Positions 1 to 7,386 of a stretch of 36,703 nt of DNA are shown piece by piece. Origin of the DNA: Bacteroidales bacterium (GTDB lineage Bacteria; Bacteroidota; Bacteroidia; Bacteroidales; GCA-2748055); the NCBI GenBank assembly GCA_030589895.1, contig JAUUZQ010000033.1, positions 1 to 36,703 of the forward strand. The letters run 5' to 3'. The stretch's first letter is position 1. Each line of letters begins with the position of its first letter. The position numbers were made by a program, and so were the translations under genes. The notes beneath the pieces are model-generated. The model was not told the origin of the DNA. It worked only from the letters and a program-made list of their open reading frames with translations, and ran no database searches.

Positions 1-122
1 CCTCCCTGCTGATAAACAAAGTGTTCAATAAAAGGATAATACTCCCGATATACATACAAAAGCACTTTACTCTTGTCTGTGGCTATGCCATCAATAATCT
101 CATCATCTGAATAATGCTTCAT
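1..122 (-). CDS. ECF-type RNA polymerase sigma factor, N-terminal part (cut by window edge)
   Basis: The reading frame is open from an ATG at 122 to the left edge of the window, giving 40 residues that begin MKHYSDDEIIDGIATDKSKV and continue with a Tyr-rich helix (LYVYREYYPFIEHFVYQQGG). This looks like the start of sigma-70 region 2 in Bacteroidota ECF sigma factors, where a short acidic lead is followed by 'lyrkyyp.i..fv...gg'. The protein would direct core RNA polymerase to its own promoter set. The gene lies downstream of the small HTH gene on the same strand. A possible -7 element and a palindrome lie 100-135 bp upstream. Most of the gene is outside the window, so regions 2.4 and 4 cannot be checked. 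The family call is by sequence resemblance only. Confidence 0.62.
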   Translation of the reverse strand, partial: MKHYSDDEIIDGIATDKSKVLLYVYREYYPFIEHFVYQQG

Positions 123-225
123 TTGGTTTCATAAATAATATGACAGGAGGGTAAGGCCTGCCAGGATAGTGAGGTTTAGCTTAGTGTAAGAAAGAAATCT
201 TTTTGCATTCTTCCTGTAAGAATAA

Positions 226-257
226 TTATTGTCCAACATTGAACAATAACAAAAATA
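226..257 (-). promoter_or_regulatory. Putative promoter -7 element and overlapping palindromic operator
   Basis: On the minus strand TATTTTTG (250-257) matches the Bacteroidota -7 consensus TAnnTTTG. Immediately downstream, at 226-249, is an interrupted palindrome with half-site TTATTGTnCAA and its reverse complement, separated by two bases. The palindrome would cover the transcription start, a usual place for a repressor operator. No clear -33 TTG was found at the right distance. The downstream gene is the partial sigma factor starting at 122. Confidence 0.4.
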
Positions 258-296
258 GAGGTTTTATTTTTTAGAGCCATAGTGCTTATATATTAA

Positions 297-545
297 TCAA
301 CAATGTGAGTGTTTCTGTTTGTCGTATTCCAGTCTTATACGTCCCTTCTCAAAATAGAGATAGCTGTTGCAAGATCTGGAGAAGTGGATGGGCGCACCCA
401 GTCCTCTGAGTACTGCCAGATAGTTATACATGGTTCGCTCAGATACACCAAGGCGGCTGGCGAAATCTTCCGGTCCCCCGGTCGACTGCCTCCCGATCAG
501 CTGATCCATTCTTTTAAGGATTGTTATAATCTCCATTGTTGACAT
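297..545 (-). CDS. Small HTH-domain DNA-binding protein
   Basis: An 82-residue protein with ATG start at 545. Residues about 5-50 read as a helix-turn-helix of the HTH_11/DeoR-like type: a first helix (IITILKRMDQLI), then 'GGPEDFASRLGVSERTMYNYLAVLRGLGAPI', in which 'FASRLGVSERTMYNYLAVL' is the HTH pair, followed by a short wing (the SCNSYLYFEKGRIRLEY part). No effector or WYL domain follows, so it is a stand-alone DNA-binding module, as often seen in Bacteroidota. It could bind the palindrome about 50 bp downstream of its stop, but nothing in the sequence proves this. A second in-frame ATG three codons later is an alternative start. Confidence 0.7.
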   Translation of the reverse strand: MSTMEIITILKRMDQLIGRQSTGGPEDFASRLGVSERTMYNYLAVLRGLGAPIHFSRSCNSYLYFEKGRIRLEYDKQKHSHC

Positions 546-710
546 TGTTTTTATTGTTTAATGTGATGAGAATGCGAAATATCGTAGCTGGAGGTAGTTA
601 TTTTTGAAAAAAGACTTATAGATACTGCTATAGTTTTGTGTTTCACGTAATTGGCAATATAAATATTTTGTTTAAAATTTGAAGGATATCCATTGCAGAT
701 GAGTGGCTAC

Positions 711-1652
711 TTAGAATGGCAAGTTACGCAGGTCCACATTTCCCCCTGAAATAATAACTCCTACATTTCGGTTTTTAAACTCATCTTTGTTCCTGAACAG
801 TGCAGCAACTGCAACTGCACTTGATGGCTCAATAATGATTTTCATTCGTTCCCATATATAGCGCATTGCCTCAATGATTTCACTCTCCTCTACGCGGATT
901 ATCTTGCTCACATGCTTTTGAATGATAGGGAAATTCTGATCACCAAGTTGTGTCTTTAAGCCATCAGCAATTGTGACAGGATTTATACTGGGCTGAATTA
1001 TTCCGGTCTCGAGCGACCAGTATGCATCGTCTGCTCCAAATGGTTCTCCTCCTATGATTTGTGTATTGGGAAGAAGATAATGTGCCGCAATTGCCGTGCC
1101 GGCGATCAATCCGCCTCCACCCACAGGCGTTAGAATAACATCCAGATCCTTAACTTCTTTGATCAGTTCCCAGGCAGCTGTACCCTGTCCAATGATCACT
1201 TGCATATCATTGGATGGATGGATGAATGTTGCACCTGTTTTTTGTTGAATTTCTTCAGAAGTTTTTTCTCGTGATGCCAGGTTAGGAGCACACAATATCA
1301 CTTCTGCACCATAGTCTTTCACCGCTTCTGCTTTTATATCAGGCGCACTGTCTGGCATAACGATATAGGCTTTTGTATCCAGTAAACGAGAGGCAAGTGC
1401 CAGTGCCTGTGCAAAGTTGCCGGATGAATGCGTGACCACACCTTTTGAGCGTTCCTCTTCAGTAAGCTGCAAGATTGCATTCGTTGCGCCACGCATTTTA
1501 AAGGCGCCCATTCGCTGGAAATTTTCACATTTAAAGAATACTTTCGCATCGCAACGCAGATTTACGGTGGAGGATTTCATCACAGGAGTATTGTGGACAT
1601 AGGGTTTCACCCTTTGTACAGCCTGTTTTATATCTTCTATGCTCGGGATCAT
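711..1652 (-). CDS. PLP-dependent serine/threonine dehydratase, serine-racemase-like
   Basis: A 313-residue fold-type II PLP enzyme. K52 in GAFKMRGA is the Schiff-base lysine, SSGN at 76-79 forms the substrate-binding Asn loop, and GGGGL (178-182) is the phosphate-binding glycine loop. E203, A207 and D209 have the spacing of the Mg/Ca ligands of eukaryotic serine racemase (E, +4, +6). There is no C-terminal ACT regulatory domain, so it is of the short catabolic or racemase-like type rather than biosynthetic IlvA. It would convert L-Ser/L-Thr to pyruvate/2-oxobutyrate and ammonia, perhaps with racemase or 3-hydroxyaspartate ammonia-lyase activity. The start lies 2 bp after the stop of the upstream outer-membrane gene, suggesting cotranscription. 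The exact substrate cannot be decided from sequence. Confidence 0.88.
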   Translation of the reverse strand: MIPSIEDIKQAVQRVKPYVHNTPVMKSSTVNLRCDAKVFFKCENFQRMGAFKMRGATNAILQLTEEERSKGVVTHSSGNFAQALALASRLLDTKAYIVMPDSAPDIKAEAVKDYGAEVILCAPNLASREKTSEEIQQKTGATFIHPSNDMQVIIGQGTAAWELIKEVKDLDVILTPVGGGGLIAGTAIAAHYLLPNTQIIGGEPFGADDAYWSLETGIIQPSINPVTIADGLKTQLGDQNFPIIQKHVSKIIRVEESEIIEAMRYIWERMKIIIEPSSAVAVAALFRNKDEFKNRNVGVIISGGNVDLRNLPF

Positions 1653-1654
1653 TC

Positions 1655-2095
1655 CTAATTAATTACAAATCTTACCGTCAATCCCACATCCGGGATTACA
1701 TAGTCAAAACCATTATAGAGCTTGACCATCGGTTTCCATTCCAGTCCAATGGTAAGTGGTACTTCCCGAAATACATATTCGGCTCCCATCGATACTGCAA
1801 CACCAGCACAAGCTTCACCATCCCAATTCCCCCCTAAAAGTCCGGCACCTGCATAATAGTATACTCTTTTCTTATCGTGTGGTGTGAATTGGTAATTGAA
1901 CAATGCAGTGAATTGAAATCCCTCCGGATTAAAAAGTGCCTGTCCTTCCCAAACCTGATGATCATCATTTAAATATCTGTAGCTCAGTCCGCTCGAATAA
2001 CCCGCTCGTATACCTGCTGCATTTTTATAGGCTTGAGCCTGAAGAACTACTGTAAACAGTACTGCTACTAATATTAGAAGGAGTCGTTTTTGCAT
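1655..2095 (-). CDS. Small outer-membrane beta-barrel-like protein
   Basis: A 146-residue protein with a signal peptide (MQKRLLLILVAVLFTVVLQA, cleavage after AQA) followed by alternating hydrophobic/polar strands with many aromatic residues (GIRAGYSSGLSYRYL, FQFTALFNYQF, VYYYAGAGLLGG, TIGLEWKPMVKLY) and a C-terminal VGLTVRFVIN. This is the look of a small outer-membrane beta-barrel. The frame can be extended to a TTG at 2119 that overlaps the upstream gene, but the ATG at 2095 is preferred because it starts directly with the signal peptide. It lies between the secreted protein gene and the dehydratase gene, apparently in one transcript. No specific function is recognised. Confidence 0.72.
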   Translation of the reverse strand: MQKRLLLILVAVLFTVVLQAQAYKNAAGIRAGYSSGLSYRYLNDDHQVWEGQALFNPEGFQFTALFNYQFTPHDKKRVYYYAGAGLLGGNWDGEACAGVAVSMGAEYVFREVPLTIGLEWKPMVKLYNGFDYVIPDVGLTVRFVIN

Positions 2096-2108
2096 ATCCG
2101 GATTTAAA

Positions 2109-3029
2109 TCATTTGTCAAGTAATATTTGTTCGCCTTTGAATTGAAACTCAGTTTCAGTAAACGAGGGGATTTTCAGTCCATCAGGCATATCTTTATTGC
2201 CATGAAACACAGATAGTAAATATATCTTCTGCTTCGAATTTCCCTCAATGAGCCATCCCGTTTGATTGTTGAATAGATAGTCATAAGTTTGTTTGCCATT
2301 GAGACTCGTGGAGATGGTTCCTCCCTCAAATTCAATTTCCTCATCATTTGCATCGATCATTCCTAAACCCTGTATCCGTCGCTGGTCTCCTTTTGTTATT
2401 TGCAAGTAGAAACTATTGTGCAAGAAGAGAGGTTTGGCATTGAATGAGTATTCAACATCCTTCGAACATCTGTTATCAGTGCTTTCGCAGTATACATTCA
2501 GAGTTAAATTGATAAAACCATTGAAGGCATCTTCGCCAAATGCTTCAATCACTGTTTTGATTATTATATCCTGTTCGTTGAAATTTTGTTCGGAGGTTTT
2601 GTAAAGTGATATTATGTATTCATCAAGACCGGTAATATCAGAGATCTCACCATATTTAGACAAAGTGGCTTCAAATTTATGCTCTTCAAGTAGATTAAGG
2701 TATTTTGTGATCAGGCTGAAAGAACTGGTTTCTGAACTCAGCACTATATTCATATCCGGAGAAAACAGACTCAGTGAAAGATCTTCATACTGGCATTCAA
2801 TCTTATAATGTACAGAGTCAGGCTTTTCTGTAATTTCCATTACTATGGAACTATTTATATCCAGACTAACATTCCCACTCATAGTGGGTGATTCAGTATA
2901 AGTATTTTGTGTAAATGATTGAGAGAGCCTGTATATTTCTCCAGGTTCAAGATTATAACCCTGGCCATAAGAGAGGAGCGAGGGGAGAAGGAATAGAACA
3001 AAAAAATGCTTTTTCAGATAGAGAGACAT
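2109..3029 (-). CDS. Secreted protein of unknown function (DUF6263-like)
   Basis: A 306-residue protein starting at ATG 3029 with a signal peptide (MSLYLKKHFFVLFLLPSLLS, then YGQG). The mature part begins YNLEPGEIYRLSQSFTQNTY and consists of beta-strand-rich sequence with amphipathic repeats, ending in a region ETEFQFKGEQILL. The 'LEPGEIYRLSQ' opening and overall length resemble Bacteroidota DUF6263 periplasmic proteins, but this is recognition by eye, not a search result. Two cysteines (about residues 180-188, CESTDNRC) could form a disulfide. It is the first gene of a minus-strand cluster with the outer-membrane protein and the dehydratase. A minus-strand TACCTTTA just upstream (3051-3058) resembles a -7 element with one mismatch. 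Confidence 0.65.
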   Translation of the reverse strand: MSLYLKKHFFVLFLLPSLLSYGQGYNLEPGEIYRLSQSFTQNTYTESPTMSGNVSLDINSSIVMEITEKPDSVHYKIECQYEDLSLSLFSPDMNIVLSSETSSFSLITKYLNLLEEHKFEATLSKYGEISDITGLDEYIISLYKTSEQNFNEQDIIIKTVIEAFGEDAFNGFINLTLNVYCESTDNRCSKDVEYSFNAKPLFLHNSFYLQITKGDQRRIQGLGMIDANDEEIEFEGGTISTSLNGKQTYDYLFNNQTGWLIEGNSKQKIYLLSVFHGNKDMPDGLKIPSFTETEFQFKGEQILLDK

Positions 3030-3102
3030 GTTGTAATTTTCTTTGCTTTAAAGGTAGTAAAATCTCAATTCATTCGATATTGAAAAGATTAATTCAATAC
3101 CC

Positions 3103-3133
3103 TTTGTTATTAAAATAACAATACTTATCTTTG
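3103..3133 (+). promoter_or_regulatory. Bacteroidota-type promoter of hydG
   Basis: TTTG at 3103-3106, a 19-bp spacer and TATCTTTG at 3126-3133 match the Bacteroidota primary-sigma consensus (TTG, about 19 bp, TAnnTTTG) without a mismatch. Transcription would start near 3140, leaving a leader of about 125 nt before the hydG ATG. Confidence 0.7.
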
Positions 3134-3194
3134 TCTATCTGCGATGCCGGATTTTTCTGTCATCAAGGAATCTAAAATATTAATCTGATCCTGA

Positions 3195-3243
3195 GGAAGA
3201 GCTGATGGAGAAGAGTTTAACTGTAACTCTTTATTGAACTTCC
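3195..3243 (+). promoter_or_regulatory. Hairpin in the hydG 5' leader
   Basis: AAGAGTT (3211-3217) pairs with AACTCTT (3225-3231) over a 7-nt loop, enclosed by GGAAG (3195-3199) and CTTCC (3239-3243). It lies 21 nt before the hydG start codon, inside the transcribed leader. A role in termination or translation control is possible; nothing else supports it. Confidence 0.3.
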
Positions 3244-3264
3244 AAGGGCTCGTTATCAAATATA

Positions 3265-4689
3265 ATGAATTACGAACCACAAACTTATGCTTTCCCGGAT
3301 GAAGCTATGAAGCCTTTCATCTCTGAAGATGAGATATGGGATGCGATTGAAAATACAAGCTCTGATACTGAAAGTGTCAGAATGATCATAAAAAAATCAT
3401 TAAGTAAAAAGCGTCTTTCATTGAAGGAGACTGCCATCCTGGTTAATGCTACGGATCCGGAGTTGATTGAGGAGATCAAACAAGGAGCACGACAGTTAAA
3501 AGAGAATGTCTACGGAAACAGGATCGTTCTTTTTGCACCGCTCTATGTAGGTAACTTATGTACCAATAATTGTGAGTATTGTGGATTTCGTACCTCAAAT
3601 AAAGACCAAAAGAGGACTACTTTAAAGCATGATGAACTGATTGAAGAGGTGAAGATGCTCGAAGATGCCGGACAAAAAAGATTGATCCTGGTTTATGGAG
3701 AGCATCCAAAATACAATCCTGAATTTATAGCAGATTCTGTCAGGACTGTTTATAAAGTAAAAAAGGGAAATGGTGAGATCAGACGCGTAAATATCAACGC
3801 TGCTCCTATGGATATTGAAGGCTTCAGGACAGTGAAGGAGGCCGGGATTGGAACCTATCAGGTTTTTCAGGAAACTTACCATCGGGAGGCTTATAGCAGA
3901 TACCATACTTCAGGGATGAAACGCAATTATGATTATCGGCTTACAGCTCTGGACCGTGCGCAGGAGGCAGGTATTGATGATGTGGGTATAGGAGCGTTGT
4001 TCGGGCTCTATGACTGGAGATTCGAAGCACTTGCACTCGTACGGCATGTAAACCATTTTGAGGCGGTCTACAATGTTGGCCCTCATACTATCTCTTTTCC
4101 CAGGATAAAAAAGGCATCCAATGTTGAGCTGGATGAGCAATACCTGGTTTCTGATGAAGATTTTACAAAGTTGGTCGCAATATTGAGACTTGCTGTTCCA
4201 TATACAGGTTTAATCCTTACGGCTCGTGAACCTGCACATATTCGCGAGGAGGTGTTGAAATATGGGGTTTCTCAAATCGATGGAGGGACAAAGATCGAAA
4301 TGAAGGCTTATTCTGAAAACAATGAGGAACAGGATTTGAATTCAGAGCAGTTTGAAATCAATGATGATCGCTCACTCAATGAGGTAATGGATGAACTGAT
4401 AGATACCGGATATATTCCCTCATTCTGTACCGCCTGTTACCGCGTTGGGCGGACAGGAGAACATTTTATGGAATTTTCAGTCCCCGGATTCATAAAAAGA
4501 TATTGCACTCCAAATGCATTGCTGACCCTGGCAGAGTACCTCGAGGATTATGCTCCGGAAAAAACCAGGATAAATGGTTATAAGCTGATTGAAGATAGCC
4601 TGAAGGACTATGAGGATGAACGTTTCAAAACTAAGCTTGTGGATAGACTTGAGAAAGTGAAAGTAGGGGAGAGGGACTTGTATTTTTAG
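3265..4689 (+). CDS. hydG: [FeFe]-hydrogenase maturase HydG (radical SAM tyrosine lyase)
   Basis: A 474-residue radical SAM enzyme that cleaves tyrosine to p-cresol and dehydroglycine, releasing the CO and CN- used to build the H-cluster. The SAM-cluster motif CX3CX2C is C99, C103, C106 (GNLCTNNCEYCGF). The C-terminal auxiliary-cluster motif CX2CX22C is C388, C391, C414 (FCTACYRVGRTGEHFME ... KRYCTPNA), which distinguishes HydG from ThiH. Length and the central barrel motifs (GEHPKYN, INAAPM, VGPHTISFPRIKKA) fit the family. The ATG at 3265 gives the usual HydG beginning. It stands alone: divergent from the secreted protein gene and convergent with the LytTR gene, whose stop is 8 bp away. HydE and HydF are about 13 kb downstream on the other strand. 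No hydrogenase structural gene is in the window. Confidence 0.96.
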   Translation: MNYEPQTYAFPDEAMKPFISEDEIWDAIENTSSDTESVRMIIKKSLSKKRLSLKETAILVNATDPELIEEIKQGARQLKENVYGNRIVLFAPLYVGNLCTNNCEYCGFRTSNKDQKRTTLKHDELIEEVKMLEDAGQKRLILVYGEHPKYNPEFIADSVRTVYKVKKGNGEIRRVNINAAPMDIEGFRTVKEAGIGTYQVFQETYHREAYSRYHTSGMKRNYDYRLTALDRAQEAGIDDVGIGALFGLYDWRFEALALVRHVNHFEAVYNVGPHTISFPRIKKASNVELDEQYLVSDEDFTKLVAILRLAVPYTGLILTAREPAHIREEVLKYGVSQIDGGTKIEMKAYSENNEEQDLNSEQFEINDDRSLNEVMDELIDTGYIPSFCTACYRVGRTGEHFMEFSVPGFIKRYCTPNALLTLAEYLEDYAPEKTRINGYKLIEDSLKDYEDERFKTKLVDRLEKVKVGERDLYF

Positions 4690-4697
4690 TATCCAAA

Positions 4698-5414
4698 TCA
4701 GTTTGTTGTCAGACTTTTCAGTACGCTTTCTTTATAGCTTCGACTGATAGGTAGTTCGTGCTTCTGAATAAGTACAGTATCATGTGTGAAGGAATCGATG
4801 CCGGACAAGGATACAATGTATGAGCGGTGAATTCTAAGAAAATTATTTTGAGGGAGCTTCGCTTCAATGTTTGATAGGGATTCCCTTGTGATTACTGTTT
4901 TTTCCTTTAGATGTATCTTAATATAATCGCTTAGACTTTCGATGAATATTATTTCTGAGAAATTCACTTTTATCATTTTACGATCGGAGCGTACAAAGAT
5001 TGAATCACTTTTACCATTGCTGAAATCCTCTAGCTTTACTTCTGTTACCGGCTTATTTTCATTGAAATATTTATTGATTGCCTGAAGCATTCTTTCAAAT
5101 GAAATTGGTTTTAACAGATAATCCACTGCCTGAAGATCGAAACCATCTATAGCATATTCACGATAGGCAGTTGTGAAGATGATCTTTATATCTTTAGTCA
5201 TTGTTTTTGCAAAAGACAAACCTGAAATTTCAGGCATATTTATATCCAGAAATATGAGATCAATTCGTTGAGAGTTAATTACCGTAAAAGCGTCCAGTGC
5301 ATTCTTACAACTGGCCACTACCTTAACAGAATCAATTTTTCCCAAATGATTTTCCAGAATTTCCCGGGCAACCGGTTCATCATCAACGATTATACAATGA
5401 ATGATCTCAGGCAT
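4698..5414 (-). CDS. LytTR-family response regulator
   Basis: A 238-residue two-domain regulator. Residues 5-120 are a receiver domain with acidic pocket D11/D12, phospho-acceptor D57 (LIFLDINMP), T81/T82 and K102 (LLKP). Residues about 137-236 are a LytTR DNA-binding domain (SIFVRSDRKMIKVNFSEIIFIESLSDYIKIHL ... FLRIHRSYIVSLSGID). It would bind direct-repeat sites when phosphorylated by the kinase encoded just upstream, whose coding region overlaps this start by 8 bp, indicating translational coupling. The regulon cannot be told from the sequence; the divergent MotA/ExbB-like gene is a nearby candidate target. Confidence 0.93.
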   Translation of the reverse strand: MPEIIHCIIVDDEPVAREILENHLGKIDSVKVVASCKNALDAFTVINSQRIDLIFLDINMPEISGLSFAKTMTKDIKIIFTTAYREYAIDGFDLQAVDYLLKPISFERMLQAINKYFNENKPVTEVKLEDFSNGKSDSIFVRSDRKMIKVNFSEIIFIESLSDYIKIHLKEKTVITRESLSNIEAKLPQNNFLRIHRSYIVSLSGIDSFTHDTVLIQKHELPISRSYKESVLKSLTTN

Positions 5415-6474
5415 TTTTAATATGGTTTAAATTGTAAATAGTGAGGCTTACTGTGTACCAATTATCATTGTTATCTATTAGCAACTCGTGTTTGTTTTCA
5501 TAATTTAACTCTAGTCGTTTCCTTATATTTTCCAGTCCAATCCCGTGATGTTCGTTCTTATTGTCATCTATTGATCTGTTTTTGATTTTAAAATTTAGCT
5601 GCTCTCTTTCCACGGTCACCATTATTTCGATTTCAAGAAATCCCTCTACAATGCTTCCATGTTTAAACGCGTTTTCTACAAAAGGGATCATAAGCATAGG
5701 AGCAATTTCCAATTCATCATATATCTCATTGGTTTCCAGTTTAATTTTCAGAGTATCCTGAAATCGGATCTTTTCTAATTCAATATATTCCGTGATATGA
5801 AGTATTTCCTCTTTCAAACTAACCCTTGGTTTATTTATTTGATAGAGGATATAGTCGAGCAGGTTAGAAAGCTTAAGAATAATTTCGGGTGTTTCCTTGG
5901 ATTGTTTTAATGCTAATCCATATATAGTATTTAGTGTATTAAATAAGAAATGGGGATGGATCTGCATTTTTAAATAATGCAATTCCTGTTCCTTGATCTT
6001 AAGCTGTGTCTCCAGAATTTTATTCTGCAGCTCTTTATTTTTCTTATCTGTTCCAAAATGGTGATTTAGTAGACTCACAAAACTTACCAGTCCAACTACC
6101 AGGTAAACCAATATCAATACTGAGAAGAAATTTTTACTCATTGGAGGGATGTTGCTTGCGTCATAATCCAGAATAAGAAAAAGGCAGCCGTAGATAATCA
6201 ATACAATCATGTATGAAGAGAATACAAGCATATAGAAGCTATACAGGGCAAACTTCCCATATTTTTTTTCTAGTAAGTAGCGCGGAATTAAATAATAAAC
6301 TGTAAAATAGGTGATAGCGATTGTAAGTGGAAGGAGAATACTGGAAAACCATCTGACATATGTACTATCATTAGAATTGTAACTAAAGAAATAGAGAAAG
6401 AAGAACCAAACCCCAATCCAGAAAATCAGGTGAAGCAAAATGATTCTAATTTTTTTAATATAGGGGATATTCAT
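5407..6474 (-). CDS. LytS-like sensor histidine kinase (His_kinase family)
   Basis: A 355-residue membrane kinase. Four hydrophobic segments (about residues 12-32, 46-64, 78-102 and 116-136) form the sensor part with little periplasmic material, then a coiled-coil linker (about 143-168). The kinase core starts with QIHPHFLFNTLN, with phospho-acceptor H173 or H175, in the His_kinase (PF06580) type. The N-box is VENAFKHG (N268) and the G-box GIGLENIRKRL lies near 313. It phosphorylates the LytTR regulator whose gene overlaps its 3' end by 8 bp. The ATG at 6474 is supported by the immediate membrane segment. The signal it senses is unknown. Confidence 0.92.
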   Translation of the reverse strand: MNIPYIKKIRIILLHLIFWIGVWFFFLYFFSYNSNDSTYVRWFSSILLPLTIAITYFTVYYLIPRYLLEKKYGKFALYSFYMLVFSSYMIVLIIYGCLFLILDYDASNIPPMSKNFFSVLILVYLVVGLVSFVSLLNHHFGTDKKNKELQNKILETQLKIKEQELHYLKMQIHPHFLFNTLNTIYGLALKQSKETPEIILKLSNLLDYILYQINKPRVSLKEEILHITEYIELEKIRFQDTLKIKLETNEIYDELEIAPMLMIPFVENAFKHGSIVEGFLEIEIMVTVEREQLNFKIKNRSIDDNKNEHHGIGLENIRKRLELNYENKHELLIDNNDNWYTVSLTIYNLNHIKNA

Positions 6475-6687
6475 CCTAACAATATTACAAAAACTTGTCT
6501 TACATACATCAATTTATCGACCAATAACCAGATTAGCCCCCGTTTTTGCATAAAAGCTGGATATTTTACAATTTGCATGTCTAAACATGTTGTATCAGGG
6601 GATGGATATTTCGCTCATCGCAAAGTAATTTATCCGATATTTATTCTTCTTACATTTCGTCTGGTATTCATTTAAAAACAAACCAAC

Positions 6688-7044
6688 ATGAAACAAATTA
6701 TTGATAAACTAGACGATGGTGGACCACTTATTACAGTAACGATCCTGATACTTATCTTTGTTATAGTTGCACTTATAATTAAAGCAGCTATTCAAAAGGA
6801 AGATAATAAAAAGACTATTTCTCTTATTTCCTCTATTGCATGGTTTGCCATTGCCTGGGGATATCTTGGTCGCACATTTGGCCTGATTATGGCATTTGAT
6901 AAGGTCGCTTCAGCCGGAGATATTACTCCTAGCTTGATGGCAGGAGGATTAAAAATGGCCCTTATTGGTCCTTTGATGGGGTTAATGGCCTTTATTATAG
7001 CAAGAGTTGGGATAATTTTTCTGACTTTGGCAAAAAAGAAGTAG
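6688..7044 (+). CDS. Small MotA/TolQ/ExbB proton-channel-like membrane protein
   Basis: A 118-residue membrane protein with three hydrophobic segments (about 13-33, 45-62, 83-113). The last two carry a sequence typical of the MotA/TolQ/ExbB channel superfamily (SLISSIAWFAIAWGYLGRTFGLIMAFDKV ... GDITPSLMAGGLKMALIGPLMGLMAFIIARVG). It is far shorter than TolQ/ExbB (about 220-240 residues) and lacks the long cytoplasmic loop, but such short proteins occur in Bacteroidota next to LytS/LytTR genes. No ExbD/TolR partner is adjacent. It is divergent from the LytS kinase, separated by 213 bp, and could be under LytTR control. The function is inferred from family only. Confidence 0.68.
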   Translation: MKQIIDKLDDGGPLITVTILILIFVIVALIIKAAIQKEDNKKTISLISSIAWFAIAWGYLGRTFGLIMAFDKVASAGDITPSLMAGGLKMALIGPLMGLMAFIIARVGIIFLTLAKKK

Positions 7045-7386
7045 AAATTTATCTTTTTCAGAGTCCTCCTTTTCTTCTCCGTGATTCCCTCTGTAATTGC
7101 CATTACACAGTGTATTACGGAGAAGTTATTGAGTTTACCCGGATTTGTTTTCCCTTCATAAGCTGTCTATTTCATCATTACAGAAACAATCTCCTCAATA
7201 GGCTCGATCGTATTCTTATCCACCACCGGAAAATCATGTTTAGAATTTTGATTTTGGAATAGGTAACATTAGTGAATAATCATGCTTCTCAGGTAGGAAA
7301 TCGCTACAAATCAGTTTTTTTTAAGCAAAAAAATAAATAATTAAAACTATTATTTATCTTTCCCACACAAGAAAAGTGCTAAATTC
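7045..7386. other. Intergenic region with a long hairpin; no clear gene
   Basis: Holds one strong imperfect inverted repeat (7074-7125). On the minus strand a short open frame (7167-7268) ends in a peptide DFPVVDKNTIEPIEEIVSVM, which resembles the tail of a real protein but has no start and is too short to assign. A possible -7 element for the next gene, TATCTTTC at about 7355-7362, has one mismatch to the consensus. Confidence 0.5.
7074..7125. repeat. Long imperfect inverted repeat (hairpin) after the MotA/ExbB-like gene
   Basis: CTTCTCCGTGAT (7074-7085) pairs with ATTACGGAGAAG at the other end, with one G-T pair, and the inner CTGTAAT/ATTACA arms close over the loop TGCC. The structure is about 52 nt with a 4-nt loop. 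It is 30 nt after the stop of the upstream gene and lacks a good T-run, so it may be a 3' stabilising hairpin, a terminator of non-canonical kind, or a small palindromic element. Confidence 0.55.

Noticed and set aside
6430-6675. Plus-strand ORF of 81 codons between the LytS kinase and the MotA/ExbB-like gene
   Set aside because: It starts antisense within the kinase gene, has no family resemblance and covers the divergent promoter region.
7167-7268. Minus-strand open frame ending DFPVVDKNTIEPIEEIVSVM, possibly a gene tail
   Set aside because: Only about 33 codons without a start; resemblance to a particular family could not be secured. A translated search of this piece would decide.
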